DNA of 64,000 nt from Gemmobacter nectariphilus DSM 15620 (lineage in GTDB: Bacteria; Pseudomonadota; Alphaproteobacteria; Rhodobacterales; Rhodobacteraceae), in the NCBI RefSeq assembly GCF_000429765.1, contig NZ_KE386949.1:448815-512814 (forward strand), given 5' to 3'. The notes beneath the pieces were generated by a model. It was not told the DNA's origin. It searched no databases and saw only the letters and a list, made by a program, of their open reading frames with translations. This document shows positions 9,709 to 17,864 of this stretch, in pieces. The position numbers were made by a program, and so were the translations under genes. How positions within the stretch are numbered: position 1 is the first letter of the stretch; each line of letters begins with the position of its first letter.

Positions 9709-10787
9709 CGCTTGCCGCCCTGCTGTTCGCCTTTCCCGCCGCGCTGCATGTCGGCTCGGCCGCGCTGTGCCTGATCCGGCTTGCGCGGCCCGAACGCCTG
9801 CCAGCCGAGCGCCCCTTTGTCACCCTGCTGCGTCCGGTCTGCGGGCTGGATCCGTTCGATGCCGAAACGCTGGGGGCCAGCTTTGGGCTGGACTATCCGG
9901 GGTTCGAGGTGCTGTTCTGCGCCGCCCGGGCCGACGATCCCGCCGTGCCCGTGGTGCAGGGCCTGATCGCCCGGCACCCGCATGTCAACGCGCGCCTGCT
10001 GATCGGGGATGATCGCCCCACGACCAACCCCAAGCTGAACAATCTGGCCAAGGGCTGGGATGCGGCGCAGGGCGATCTGGTGGTGATGACCGATGCCAAC
10101 CTGCTGTTGCCGCCCGATTATCTGGACCGCCTGCTTGCCGAGTTGCAGGGCGATACTGGCCTTGTCAGCTCTCCCCCTGCGGGGATCCGGCCCGAAGGGC
10201 TGTGGGGCGCGGTCGAGGCTGCGTTCCTCAACGGCTTTCAGGCCCGCTGGCAGTTGGCGGCCGATACGCTGGGCCTTGGCTTTGCGCAAGGCAAGACGCT
10301 GATGTGGCGCCGCAGGGTGCTGGACGGGGCGGGCGGCTTGCCTGCGCTGGGACATGATCTGGCCGAGGATGTGGCCGCCACGAAAACCGTTCGCGCCCAG
10401 GGCCTGAAGGTGCGCCTGGCGCGCCGCCCCTTTGGCCAGCCGATTGGCCGGCGCAGCCTGCGCGCGGTCTGGGACCGGCAGTTGCGCTGGTCGCGCGTGC
10501 GGCGCGACGGGTTTGCAGGGCTGTTCGTGCTGGAAATCCTGCTGGGGCCATGGGCGCCCGCGCTGGGGCTGATGCTGCTGGGCGGGGCCGCGTGGCTGCC
10601 GCTGTTCGCACTGCTGTGGTATGGCACCGAATGGGCCATGACGCGCGCGTTCGGCTGGCCCTCTCGGCCGCTGGATCTGCTGGCGGCGGTGCTGCGCGAT
10701 CTGTGCCTGCCGGTGCTGTGGGTCGCCACCTGGGCGCGGCGCGGCATCTCGTGGCGCGGCACGGCGATGGAACCTGCGGGCGCATGA
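9705..10787 (+). CDS. GT21-family (ceramide-glucosyltransferase-like) glycosyltransferase, probable Agt/Pgt for glycolipid synthesis
   Basis: 360-aa membrane-associated glycosyltransferase with an N-terminal hydrophobic segment and C-terminal helices (about 275-345). The GT21 motif series is visible: GDDRP, TDANLLL, HDLAEDV and the terminal R/QxxRW as RQLRWSR. GT21 enzymes of rhizobia (Pgt/Agt) glycosylate diacylglycerol and so replace phospholipids under phosphate limitation. The gene starts inside the plcP stop (ATGA), so the diacylglycerol producer and its consumer are co-translated. The sugar donor (UDP-glucose, galactose or glucuronate) cannot be told. HpnI-like or ceramide activity is the alternative. 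Confidence 0.75.
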   Translation: MTLAALLFAFPAALHVGSAALCLIRLARPERLPAERPFVTLLRPVCGLDPFDAETLGASFGLDYPGFEVLFCAARADDPAVPVVQGLIARHPHVNARLLIGDDRPTTNPKLNNLAKGWDAAQGDLVVMTDANLLLPPDYLDRLLAELQGDTGLVSSPPAGIRPEGLWGAVEAAFLNGFQARWQLAADTLGLGFAQGKTLMWRRRVLDGAGGLPALGHDLAEDVAATKTVRAQGLKVRLARRPFGQPIGRRSLRAVWDRQLRWSRVRRDGFAGLFVLEILLGPWAPALGLMLLGGAAWLPLFALLWYGTEWAMTRAFGWPSRPLDLLAAVLRDLCLPVLWVATWARRGISWRGTAMEPAGA

Positions 10788-11392
10788 TCTCCCCCGATCA
10801 GATGATGGCGCTGGTCACGGCGCATGGTCTGCCGGTCATCGGCCTTGTGGCTGTGGTCGAGGGGCCGGTGGTCACGGTGCTGGCGGGCTGGGCCGTGGCG
10901 TCGAGCGCCTTGCCGCTTGGGCCGCTGGTGCTGGTGCTGATCGCGGCGGATCTGGTCGGGGATCTGGGGTTTTATGCCCTTGGCCGCCGGGGCCTTGGCT
11001 GGCTGCCGCAAAGGCTGCGCCGCCGCCTCGGCCTTCATCCCGACCGGCTGGACCGGCTGACCGACCACTTCCGCCATCGGGGCGGGCGGCTTCTGGTGCT
11101 GGGCAAGCTGACCCATTCGGCCGGGGCGCTGGTGCTGACCGCCGCAGGCGCGGCGCGCATGCCGGTTGCGCCGTTTCTTTTCTTCAACCTTGTGGCGACG
11201 GTGCCCAAAAGCCTTGCGCTGCTGGCGCTTGGGGTCTGGGCCGGCCACGCCTGGGAACGGATCGACACATGGATCGCCAACGGATCATGGATCGCACTGG
11301 CGCTGGCACTGGCCGCGCTGCTGGCATGGCGGCTGCGCCCGGCACCGGCATCTGCTGCCTCATCGCCGCCTGGAACGAGGCGCCCCGAATAG
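10784..11392 (+). CDS. DedA/VTT-domain membrane protein
   Basis: 202-aa inner-membrane protein of the DedA (SNARE-associated/VTT) family. The family motif region, with acidic residues in the first re-entrant segment (VVEGPVVTVLAG, about 19-30), is visible. So are G..FYALGRRG (about 60-68) and a basic amphipathic stretch (RRRLGLHPDRLDRL), followed by C-terminal helices. Family members are implicated in moving lipids or lipid carriers across the membrane. It overlaps the GT21 gene by 4 nt. Placement between two lipid-type glycosyltransferases suggests flipping of a lipid substrate or product, which is inference. Confidence 0.8.
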   Translation: MISPDQMMALVTAHGLPVIGLVAVVEGPVVTVLAGWAVASSALPLGPLVLVLIAADLVGDLGFYALGRRGLGWLPQRLRRRLGLHPDRLDRLTDHFRHRGGRLLVLGKLTHSAGALVLTAAGAARMPVAPFLFFNLVATVPKSLALLALGVWAGHAWERIDTWIANGSWIALALALAALLAWRLRPAPASAASSPPGTRRPE

Positions 11393-12072
11393 CCGCCGTC
11401 CTTGCCGCCGTGTCGGGCCATCCGATGCTGGCCGAGGTGATCGTGGTGGATGATGGCTCGACCGATGGCACCGCCGAGGTGGCGGCAGGCTTTGCCGGTG
11501 TGCGGGTGCTGCGCCTGCCGCGCAATGGTGGCAAGACTGCCGCCGTTCTGGCCGGCGTTGCCGCAACCGGCTGCCCGATGGTGCTGTTGCTGGATGCCGA
11601 TCTGACCGGGCTGGACGCTGCCGCCATCACCCGCCTGATCACCCCGGTGATCGTGGGCCGCGCCGATGTGGCGATCAGCCTGCGCGGCAACGCGCCGCGC
11701 CTGTGGCGAGCGATCGGGCTGGATTACATTTCCGGCGAACGGCTGGTGCCGCGCGCCATGCTGGCCGAGATCGGGGCCAGGGGCCTGCCCCGCTTTGGCC
11801 TTGAGGTCGCGATGAACCGCCTGTGGCTGGCCCGGCGTGCCCGCATCGCCGTGATCCGCTGGCCCGGGGTGGCCAGCCCGGCCAAATCGGCAAAACAGGG
11901 GCACTGGCGCGGCCTGCGCGCCGATCTGGCGATGCTGCGCGATCTGTGTGCCACCGTGCCCGCCCATCGGCTGGCCGCCCAGATCCACGGGATGCGGCGC
12001 CAACGCATTCCGGCGCGGCCGTCACCGGCCCGTCACACATCCGACGTAAGCCCCGCGCATGGCCAGTCTTGA
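11326..12072 (+). CDS. GT2-family (GT-A fold) glycosyltransferase
   Basis: About 248 aa. The N-terminal GT-A domain has CLIAAWNEA, VVDDGSTDGT (about 36-45) and the metal-binding LLLDADLTG (about 86-94). It resembles dolichyl-phosphate-mannose/glucosyl synthase-like GT2 enzymes but lacks their C-terminal membrane helices, and the C-terminus is basic. The ATG at 11326 gives a 67-nt overlap with the DedA gene; an ATG further upstream would overlap more, and no better start is seen. The 3' end overlaps the ABC ATPase gene by 14 nt, so the lipid genes and the transporter form one transcription unit. Confidence 0.75.
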   Translation: MAAAPGTGICCLIAAWNEAPRIAAVLAAVSGHPMLAEVIVVDDGSTDGTAEVAAGFAGVRVLRLPRNGGKTAAVLAGVAATGCPMVLLLDADLTGLDAAAITRLITPVIVGRADVAISLRGNAPRLWRAIGLDYISGERLVPRAMLAEIGARGLPRFGLEVAMNRLWLARRARIAVIRWPGVASPAKSAKQGHWRGLRADLAMLRDLCATVPAHRLAAQIHGMRRQRIPARPSPARHTSDVSPAHGQS

Positions 12073-13147
12073 TCTTCAGTCCGTCTCGCGCCGCTTTGGT
12101 GCCACCCGCGCCGTCGATGGTGTCTCGTTCTCGGTGCCCTCGGGGGCCTTTCTTGCGCTGCTGGGCCCGTCGGGCTGCGGCAAGACCACACTGCTGCGGC
12201 TGCTGGCCGGGCTGGAGCGCCCCGATGCCGGGTGCATCGAGATCGGCGGGCATGCCGTCGCCGGCCCCGGTGGGTTCGTCCCGCCCGAGGCGCGCGGGCT
12301 GGGCATGGTGTTCCAGTCCTACGCGCTCTGGCCACATATGACGGTGGCCGGCAACATCCGCTTTGGCCTGCGCCTGCGGGGGCTGTCGCGCACCGAGGAA
12401 CAGGCCCGCATCCGCGAGGCGCTGGAATTGGTCGGCCTTGCCGGGCTGGACCAGCGCCGCCCGCACGAATTGTCGGGCGGACAACGCCAGCGCGTGGCCC
12501 TTGCGCGCTCGCTCGCGACGCGCCCGGCGCTCTTGCTGCTGGACGAGCCGCTGGCCAATCTTGACGCCCATCTGCGCAGCGTGATGCTGGCCGAGTTCCG
12601 CCGCATCCATGCCGCGCTTGGCACCACCTTCGTCTTTGTCACCCACGATCAGGACGAGGCGATGGCGGTCGCCAGCCATGTCGGCGTGATGAACGCCGGG
12701 CGGCTGGAACAGCTGGCCGCCCCTGAAACGCTGTATCGCCAACCGGCAACGCCGATGGTGGCGCGGTTTGTCGGCGCGGGCCGCACCGTGCCGGTCGAGG
12801 TGCTGGGCCGCCATGGCCCCGACTGCAAGGTGATGGTGCAAGGGCATGTCCTGACCGTTCCGGGGGCCGCGCCCAAGGGGCAGGGCTGGCTGTGCCTGCG
12901 GCCGCGCGATCTGGTCCCGGCCGCCGATGGCCCGATCCTGGTGCGCGTGCTGGACGCCCAGTTCCGCGGCGGGCAATGGTCGGTCAGTGCGCTGCTGGAC
13001 GATGGCGGCGCGGCGCAGGTGGACCTGACCTTGCCCCATGCCCCGCACCCGGGCGAGGCTTTGGCGCTGCGCCTGACCGGCGGCTGGGTGCTGCCCAGGG
13101 ACAGCATGGCCTTGGCCCCTGCCATGGCAGGGGGCGTTCCGGCATGA
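12059..13147 (+). CDS. ABC importer ATP-binding protein (Fe3+/2-aminoethylphosphonate/polyamine-type)
   Basis: 362-aa nucleotide-binding subunit. Walker A GPSGCGKTT is at 36-44, the Q-loop FQSYALWPH near 86, the signature ELSGGQRQR near 137, Walker B LLLLDEPLANLD near 160 and the H-loop VTHDQDEA near 190. A C-terminal TOBE-like domain runs from about 235 to 360. This architecture is shared by iron(III), 2-aminoethylphosphonate (PhnT-like), polyamine and thiamine importers, so the substrate must come from the partners. It is translationally coupled at both ends: a 14-nt overlap with the glycosyltransferase and ATGA with the hydrolase gene. Confidence 0.9.
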   Translation: MASLDLQSVSRRFGATRAVDGVSFSVPSGAFLALLGPSGCGKTTLLRLLAGLERPDAGCIEIGGHAVAGPGGFVPPEARGLGMVFQSYALWPHMTVAGNIRFGLRLRGLSRTEEQARIREALELVGLAGLDQRRPHELSGGQRQRVALARSLATRPALLLLDEPLANLDAHLRSVMLAEFRRIHAALGTTFVFVTHDQDEAMAVASHVGVMNAGRLEQLAAPETLYRQPATPMVARFVGAGRTVPVEVLGRHGPDCKVMVQGHVLTVPGAAPKGQGWLCLRPRDLVPAADGPILVRVLDAQFRGGQWSVSALLDDGGAAQVDLTLPHAPHPGEALALRLTGGWVLPRDSMALAPAMAGGVPA

Positions 13148-14214
13148 AGCTGACCGCGATTTCCGGCCTTGGCTGCAAGGGTCCGGCCTGCTTTCTTTTT
13201 GAGACCGCCGGGCGGCGCATCTTGCTGGATCTGGGCCGGGGGCCGGATGGCGACACGCTGCCCGATCTGACCGGGGTGCCCCCTGTCGACGCCATCGTCT
13301 TTTCGCATGGCCATGTGGATCATACGGGCGGGCTGCATCTGGCGGCCCTGCTGGGCAACCCGCCGCTGTTCGCGCCAGAACCGACGATTGCCCTGTCGCC
13401 CGACCCCGCCCTGCACCGGGCCACCCCGCTGGAGCCCCTGACCCAGATTGCCGGCATCCCCTTTGCCTCGGGCCCGGCAGGCCATGCGCCCGGCGCGCGC
13501 TGGCTGCGGCTGGGGGGCGAAGGGGGGCTGCTCTATACCGGCGACATGTCGCGGGAAAGCGTGCTCTATCGCTGGGCTCTGCCGCTGCCTGCGGCGGTGA
13601 TGGTGTTCGATGCCTCCTACGGCACCGCAGATCAGCCGCTTTCGGATCAGATGGCAGACCTGATGCCACTGGCCGACCGGCCCTTGCTGCTGCCCGTGCC
13701 GGCCGGCGGGCGCGGGCTGGAAATGGCGCTGGCCTTCCGGGCCGCCGGGCACCCGGTGGCGCTGTGCCCGACGCACCGCGAGGTGGCGCGGGTTCTGGCC
13801 ACGCACCCCAAGGCCCTTCAGCCCCAGGGCGCCGCGCGGCTGCGCAGGCTGCTGGACACAACCAAAGAGCTGACCGGCCAAAGTCCGGCCCATGGCGTGA
13901 TGATCGCCGCCGGCCCGAATGCCGAGCGCGGGGTCGCCGGCGCCCTGGCACCGCGCTTTGCGGCCGATGGATCGGCCCGCATCGTCTTTACCGGCCATCT
14001 GGCCGAAGGCGCGCCTTCGGGTGCCATGGTCGCGCAGGGGCAGGCCCGGTTCCTGCGCTGGAACGTGCACCCGACCCTGACCGAAACCCGGCTTCTGATG
14101 CAATCCGTGACCCCCACCCATGCGATGCCCGCCTTCTGCAAGCCAGGCGCGGCTGCCGCGCTGGCGGTGGCGCTGGACCGGCCGCTGATCATGACGCGCG
14201 AGGTGATCTGGTGA
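13144..14214 (+). CDS. metallo-beta-lactamase-fold hydrolase (possible phosphodiesterase)
   Basis: 356 aa with the dinuclear metal motif SHGHVDH (H55, H57, D59, H60), H114 and D134 (TGDMS). The layout, with a long insertion and a late TPTHAMPAF segment, is reminiscent of RNase J/CPSF-like or Exo_endo-type members, so it probably cleaves a phosphoester or phosphodiester. No signal peptide, so it acts in the cytoplasm. It lies between the ATPase and the histidine phosphatase of one importer operon (ATGA and GTGA overlaps). That suggests it processes the imported compound: a diester first, then the monoesterase downstream. This is inference from context. Confidence 0.75.
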   Translation: MKLTAISGLGCKGPACFLFETAGRRILLDLGRGPDGDTLPDLTGVPPVDAIVFSHGHVDHTGGLHLAALLGNPPLFAPEPTIALSPDPALHRATPLEPLTQIAGIPFASGPAGHAPGARWLRLGGEGGLLYTGDMSRESVLYRWALPLPAAVMVFDASYGTADQPLSDQMADLMPLADRPLLLPVPAGGRGLEMALAFRAAGHPVALCPTHREVARVLATHPKALQPQGAARLRRLLDTTKELTGQSPAHGVMIAAGPNAERGVAGALAPRFAADGSARIVFTGHLAEGAPSGAMVAQGQARFLRWNVHPTLTETRLLMQSVTPTHAMPAFCKPGAAAALAVALDRPLIMTREVIW

Positions 14215-14756
14215 TCGCGCTTTTGCAACGGCCCTTCCTGTTCCTGCGCCATGGCGAGACCGATGCCAATGTGGACGACCGCATCAGCGGGGCGACCGAC
14301 GATCCGCTGAACGCGCGCGGCCGCGCGCAGGCCGCTGCCGCAGCGCGGTTGCTGGCCGGGCGCGGGATCGCCGCGATCTGGCATTCGCCGCTGACCCGTG
14401 CGGCAGACACCGCGCGCGCCGTTGCCGCCACCACGGGCGCGCCGCTGATCGCGCTGCCGGGCCTTGCCGAACGCAACTGGGGCATCTGGGAAGGCCAGCC
14501 CCGCAGCGCCCTGATCCGCGAGGCAACGCCAGAGGGCGGCGAAGGCCCCGCCGAATTCGCCGCCCGCATCCGGGCCGCGCTGGCCGCCATCACCGGCCCG
14601 TTTCCGGTGCTGATCGTCGGCCATTCCGGGACTGCGCGGGAAATCCATGCCGTCCTGTCAGGCGCGCCCTTCATCCGGCCAGCGAATGCCGCGCCGATCG
14701 AATGGCGCCATGACGGGTGTCACTGGAACTCCACCGAACTGTCACCCGGCCGTTAA
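14211..14756 (+). CDS. histidine phosphatase family protein (phosphoglycerate-mutase-like)
   Basis: 181-aa cytoplasmic phosphomonoesterase-type protein. It carries LRHGETDAN with the phospho-accepting H14 and R13, a second arginine in SPLTRAADTARA (about 60-72), the acid in LAERNWG and the late histidine in VGHSGTAREI. It starts with GTG inside the stop of the metallohydrolase gene (GTGA overlap), so the two are co-translated. It most likely releases phosphate or dephosphorylates a product of the upstream hydrolase. A mutase role or a cobalamin-type (CobC) role is less likely here because no cobalamin genes are nearby. Confidence 0.8.
   Translation: MIALLQRPFLFLRHGETDANVDDRISGATDDPLNARGRAQAAAAARLLAGRGIAAIWHSPLTRAADTARAVAATTGAPLIALPGLAERNWGIWEGQPRSALIREATPEGGEGPAEFAARIRAALAAITGPFPVLIVGHSGTAREIHAVLSGAPFIRPANAAPIEWRHDGCHWNSTELSPGR
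14739..14756 (+). promoter_or_regulatory. weak PHO-box-like repeat before the binding-protein gene
   Basis: CTGTCAC (14739-14745), four nt, then CCGTTAA (14750-14756) have PhoB half-site spacing. The first matches the consensus at six of seven positions, the second at only about four. The site overlaps the end of the phosphatase gene and lies 44 nt before the binding-protein start. It could allow extra expression of the receptor, but it may be chance. Confidence 0.2.
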
Positions 14757-14799
14757 CTGCGGCCGTTACCCGGACGCCAGTCAACTGATGAGGGTCCGA

Positions 14800-15780
14800 A
14801 TGACCACGTTCCGCCTTGCCACCCTGTCCACCCTTGGCGCGCTGCTGCTGTCTGGCGCCGCCATGGCGCAGCAGACCATCACGCTTTACACCTCGCAGCC
14901 GCAGGCCCAGATCGCCGAGGTGATCGCCGCCTTCAACAAGGATCACCCCGAAATCACCGTCGAGGTGTTCCGGTCCGGCACGACCGAGGTGATGGCCAAG
15001 CTGGCTGCGGAATTCGCCGCCGGCAAATCCCCGGCCGATGTGATGATGATCGCCGACGCCGTGGCGATGACCAGCCTGAAGAACGATGGCCGGCTGATGG
15101 CGCTGGACATTCCGATGGACGGCATTCCTGCCGCGCTGATCGACAAGGACAAGACCTTTGTCGGCACCCGGATGATCACCACCGGCATCGTCTACAACAC
15201 CAATCTGGTGAAAGAGGCGCCGAAAAGCTGGGCCGACCTGACCGCCGCCGACCGCGCCAGCAGCCTGATCATGCCCAGCCCGCTCTATTCCGGCGCCACC
15301 GTGATCCATGTCGGCACCATGGTGCAACAGCCCGAATTCGGCTGGAAATGGTATGAGACGCTGGCCGACAATGGCGCGGTGGCCGGCCAGGGCAACGGCA
15401 CCGTGATCGAGGCCGTGGCCCGGGGCGAGAAAGCCTATGGCATCATCATCGAATACATGGCGCTGAACGCCAGGGCCAAGGGATCGCCCGTCGACTTCGT
15501 GTTCCCGGCCGAGGGCGTTTCGGTGATCGACCAGCCCATCGGCATCCTGAAGGATTCGGATGCGGTCGAGGCGGCGAAAACCTTTGTCAGCTGGCAGCTG
15601 GGCCAGACCGCCCAGGCGCAGGCCGTGGCGCAGGGCTATTTCCCGGCTCTGGAAGGTGTCGCGCCCCCTGCGGGCTACCCCGATCCGGCGACGGTCAAGC
15701 TGCTGCCTGCCGATCCGGGCAAGATGCTGGCCGAGGACAAGGCCACCAAGGAAAAGTTCGCCGACATCTATGGCGGCTGA
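14800..15780 (+). CDS. ABC transporter periplasmic substrate-binding protein (2-aminoethylphosphonate/Fe3+-type family)
   Basis: 326 aa with a signal peptide (cleavage near AAMA-Q, residue 23) and a cluster-D/F type binding-protein body: ITLYTSQPQAQ at the mature start, SGTTEVMAKL, PADVMMIADAV, GIVYNTNLV and PSPLYSGATV. The adjacent tyrosine pair that ligates iron in FbpA/FutA proteins is not seen, which argues against a ferric importer. Overall it is closer, by eye, to the PhnS2/2-aminoethylphosphonate group. The ATG at 14800 (AGGG 5 nt before) is preferred to one 12 nt upstream. Immediate neighbours are two hydrolases and the fused permease. Confidence 0.85.
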   Translation: MTTFRLATLSTLGALLLSGAAMAQQTITLYTSQPQAQIAEVIAAFNKDHPEITVEVFRSGTTEVMAKLAAEFAAGKSPADVMMIADAVAMTSLKNDGRLMALDIPMDGIPAALIDKDKTFVGTRMITTGIVYNTNLVKEAPKSWADLTAADRASSLIMPSPLYSGATVIHVGTMVQQPEFGWKWYETLADNGAVAGQGNGTVIEAVARGEKAYGIIIEYMALNARAKGSPVDFVFPAEGVSVIDQPIGILKDSDAVEAAKTFVSWQLGQTAQAQAVAQGYFPALEGVAPPAGYPDPATVKLLPADPGKMLAEDKATKEKFADIYGG

Positions 15781-17476
15781 GCTGACCCTGTCGCGTCACC
15801 ATCGGGGCGGCGAGGTGATCCTTGCCGCCCTCATCGGTTTGTGGGTGCTGGCCGTATCGGTCTGGCCACTGGCCCGCCTGTTCCTTGAGGCGCTGGCGCC
15901 GGGCAAGGACGGCGCGCCGCTGGGCCTGATGGCCGAGGTTCTGGCCAGCCGGTCCACCGGCCGGGCGGTCTGGAACACGCTGACGGTATCGGCCGGGTCG
16001 GTGGTGATTTCATCCGTGCTGGGCGTGGTGCTGGCACTGTTGACTGGGCTGTTCGCGCTGCGCGGGCGGGTGGCGATGACCTTCCTGATCCTGTCGCCGC
16101 TGCTGATCCCGTCGCAGACCATGGCGCTGGCCTGGATCGAGCTGATGGGGCCGACCTCGCCCATCCTGGGCCCGCTGGGGCTGGCGCCGCCACCCGGCAC
16201 GACAAACCCGATCTATTCCGGCTGGGGCATCGCCCTGTTGCTGGGGATCGAGCATATGCCGCTGGTCTTTGTCGCGACCCGCGCGGCGCTGGTCGCGCTG
16301 CCCGGCGATCTGGTCGAGGCCGCGCAGGTCGTCGGCGCCCGGCGCGGGCGGATCATCGCACGGGTGTTGCTGCCGCTGGTGCTGCCCGGTGCGCTGGCCG
16401 GCGCGATCCTGGCCTTTGCGGCGGCGGTCGGCAATTTCGGGGTGCCGGCGCTGCTGGGAATTCCGGGGCGGTTTCCCATGCTGACCACGCTGATCTATCA
16501 GCGGCTGAACGGCTTTGGCCCCTCGGTCGCCGGGCAGGTCGCGGTGCTGGCGATGATCCTGGTGCTGATGGCGGTGGTGGCGCTGGGGCTGCGGTCGCTG
16601 CTGCTGCGCTGGCTGGCGGTGCCGCTGCCGCGTGCGGCCGGGCTGGTGCCGTTTGATGCCGGGCGGGTTCGGCCCGTGCTGGAGGCCGGGGTGTGGCTGG
16701 TGCTGGCAGCCATCGCAGTGCTGCCGATGCTGGCCTTGCTGGGCACGGCGCTGTCCCCCACGCTGGGGGTCGCGCTGAGCGCCGAGACGGTGACGCTGCG
16801 CAACTTTGCCGATGTGCTGGGCAATCCGATGGTGCTGCGGGCCTTTGGCAATTCGCTGGCGCTGTCCTTTGCTGCGGCCGCGATCTGTGCCGCCATCGCG
16901 CTGCCCTTTGCCTTTTTGCGCGTGCAGGCGCGGGTTGCGCTGGTGCGCTGGCTGGACTGGCTGGTCGATGGGCCCTGGGTGGTGCCGGGCACGGTGGTGG
17001 CGCTGGCGATGATCCTGGCCTTCCTGCGGCCGCTGCCGATCATCGGGTCGCTCTATGGCACGTTCTGGATTCTGCTGGTGGCCTATCTGGCGCGGTTCCT
17101 GCCGCTGGTGCTGCGCCCGGTGATCGCGGCGGCCGAGGCGATGGAACCTGCGCTGGACGAGGCTGCGCGGATCGTCGGGGCCGGGGCCTTGCGGCGGATC
17201 GGGCTGATCGTGACGCCCATCGTCTTGCCCGCCGCGACTGCCGGGGCCTTGCTGCTGGTGATGACGGCGCTGAACGAGCTGACGCTGTCCGCGCTTTTGT
17301 GGTCAAGCGGGAACGAGACGCTGGGCGTCATGGTCTTTGCGCTGCAATACGAGGGGAATTCGGCCGCCGCAGCCGCCGTTTCGGTGCTGTCGGTCGTGCT
17401 GGTGCTGGGGATCGCGCTGGGGCTGGACCGGCTGGCGCGGCATCTGCCGGCAGGAACGCTGCCCTGGCGCAACTGA
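15770..17476 (+). CDS. ABC transporter permease, two fused permease domains (PhnU2/FbpB-type)
   Basis: 568-aa inner-membrane protein with about 12 helices in two homologous halves (about 20-270 and 300-560). Each half has an EAA-type cytoplasmic loop: VEAAQVVGARRGRIIARVLLPLVLPG, in two stretches near residue 180, and DEAARIVGAGALRRIG near residue 463. Such fused permeases serve iron(III), thiamine and putative 2-aminoethylphosphonate importers. The gene overlaps the binding-protein gene by 11 nt and ends the operon. No terminator is obvious, but a dispersed repeat element follows at 17510. Confidence 0.9.
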   Translation: MAAELTLSRHHRGGEVILAALIGLWVLAVSVWPLARLFLEALAPGKDGAPLGLMAEVLASRSTGRAVWNTLTVSAGSVVISSVLGVVLALLTGLFALRGRVAMTFLILSPLLIPSQTMALAWIELMGPTSPILGPLGLAPPPGTTNPIYSGWGIALLLGIEHMPLVFVATRAALVALPGDLVEAAQVVGARRGRIIARVLLPLVLPGALAGAILAFAAAVGNFGVPALLGIPGRFPMLTTLIYQRLNGFGPSVAGQVAVLAMILVLMAVVALGLRSLLLRWLAVPLPRAAGLVPFDAGRVRPVLEAGVWLVLAAIAVLPMLALLGTALSPTLGVALSAETVTLRNFADVLGNPMVLRAFGNSLALSFAAAAICAAIALPFAFLRVQARVALVRWLDWLVDGPWVVPGTVVALAMILAFLRPLPIIGSLYGTFWILLVAYLARFLPLVLRPVIAAAEAMEPALDEAARIVGAGALRRIGLIVTPIVLPAATAGALLLVMTALNELTLSALLWSSGNETLGVMVFALQYEGNSAAAAAVSVLSVVLVLGIALGLDRLARHLPAGTLPWRN

Positions 17477-17509
17477 CCCGCCACCTGCGCGGGGCGGCAG
17501 ATGTCGGCC

Positions 17510-17543
17510 GCCTCCGGCGGGGGTATTTGGAAAAAGGCAAAGC
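17510..17543 (+). repeat. dispersed intergenic element, copy A
   Basis: The small hairpin CCGCC-TCC-GGCGG leads into GGGGTATTTGG and then AAAAAGGCAAAG. This is the AAAAAGGCAAAG tail variant, shared with copies F and J. It lies between the ABC permease stop and the grxC promoter. Confidence 0.75.
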
Positions 17544-17550
17544 GGGGCGG

Positions 17551-17578
17551 TTGTGCGCACCGGCAATGGGCCTATAGT
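17551..17578 (+). promoter_or_regulatory. promoter of grxC operon
   Basis: TTGTGC (17551-17556), 16 nt, TATAGT (17573-17578, five of six matches). It is 26 nt upstream of the glutaredoxin start codon and directly after repeat copy A. Confidence 0.45.
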
Positions 17579-17603
17579 CCGCCCAGACGAAAAGGGGGTG
17601 GCC

Positions 17604-17861
17604 ATGAAACCCGTCGAAATCTACACCACGCCGCTGTGCGGATATTGCCATGCGGCCAAGCGCCTGCTGACGCAAAAGGGCGTGGCCTTTACCGAAATCG
17701 ACGTCAGCCGCGACCCCGACCTGCGGGCGGCGATGGTGCAGCGTGCCGGCGGGCGGCGCACCGTGCCGCAGATCTTCATCGGGGACACCCATGTCGGCGG
17801 GTGCGACGATCTTTATGCACTGGACGGGGCAGGCAAGCTGACCCCGCTGCTGGAGGGTTAG
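17604..17861 (+). CDS. grxC: glutaredoxin 3
   Basis: 85-aa dithiol glutaredoxin that reduces disulfides and glutathione mixed disulfides in the cytoplasm. The active site is C12-G-Y-C15, followed by the cis-proline loop RRTVPQIFI (about 53-61) and GGCDDL (about 66-71), both typical of GrxC. Only 3 nt separate it from the nitrilase-like gene, with which it is commonly paired in this family. Confidence 0.93.
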   Translation: MKPVEIYTTPLCGYCHAAKRLLTQKGVAFTEIDVSRDPDLRAAMVQRAGGRRTVPQIFIGDTHVGGCDDLYALDGAGKLTPLLEG

Positions 17862-17864
17862 GCG

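Noticed and set aside
14800-17476. Annotation of the ABC importer as ferric iron uptake
   Set aside because: The binding protein lacks the typical tyrosine ligands, and the operon carries phosphoesterase genes and a possible PHO box rather than iron genes.
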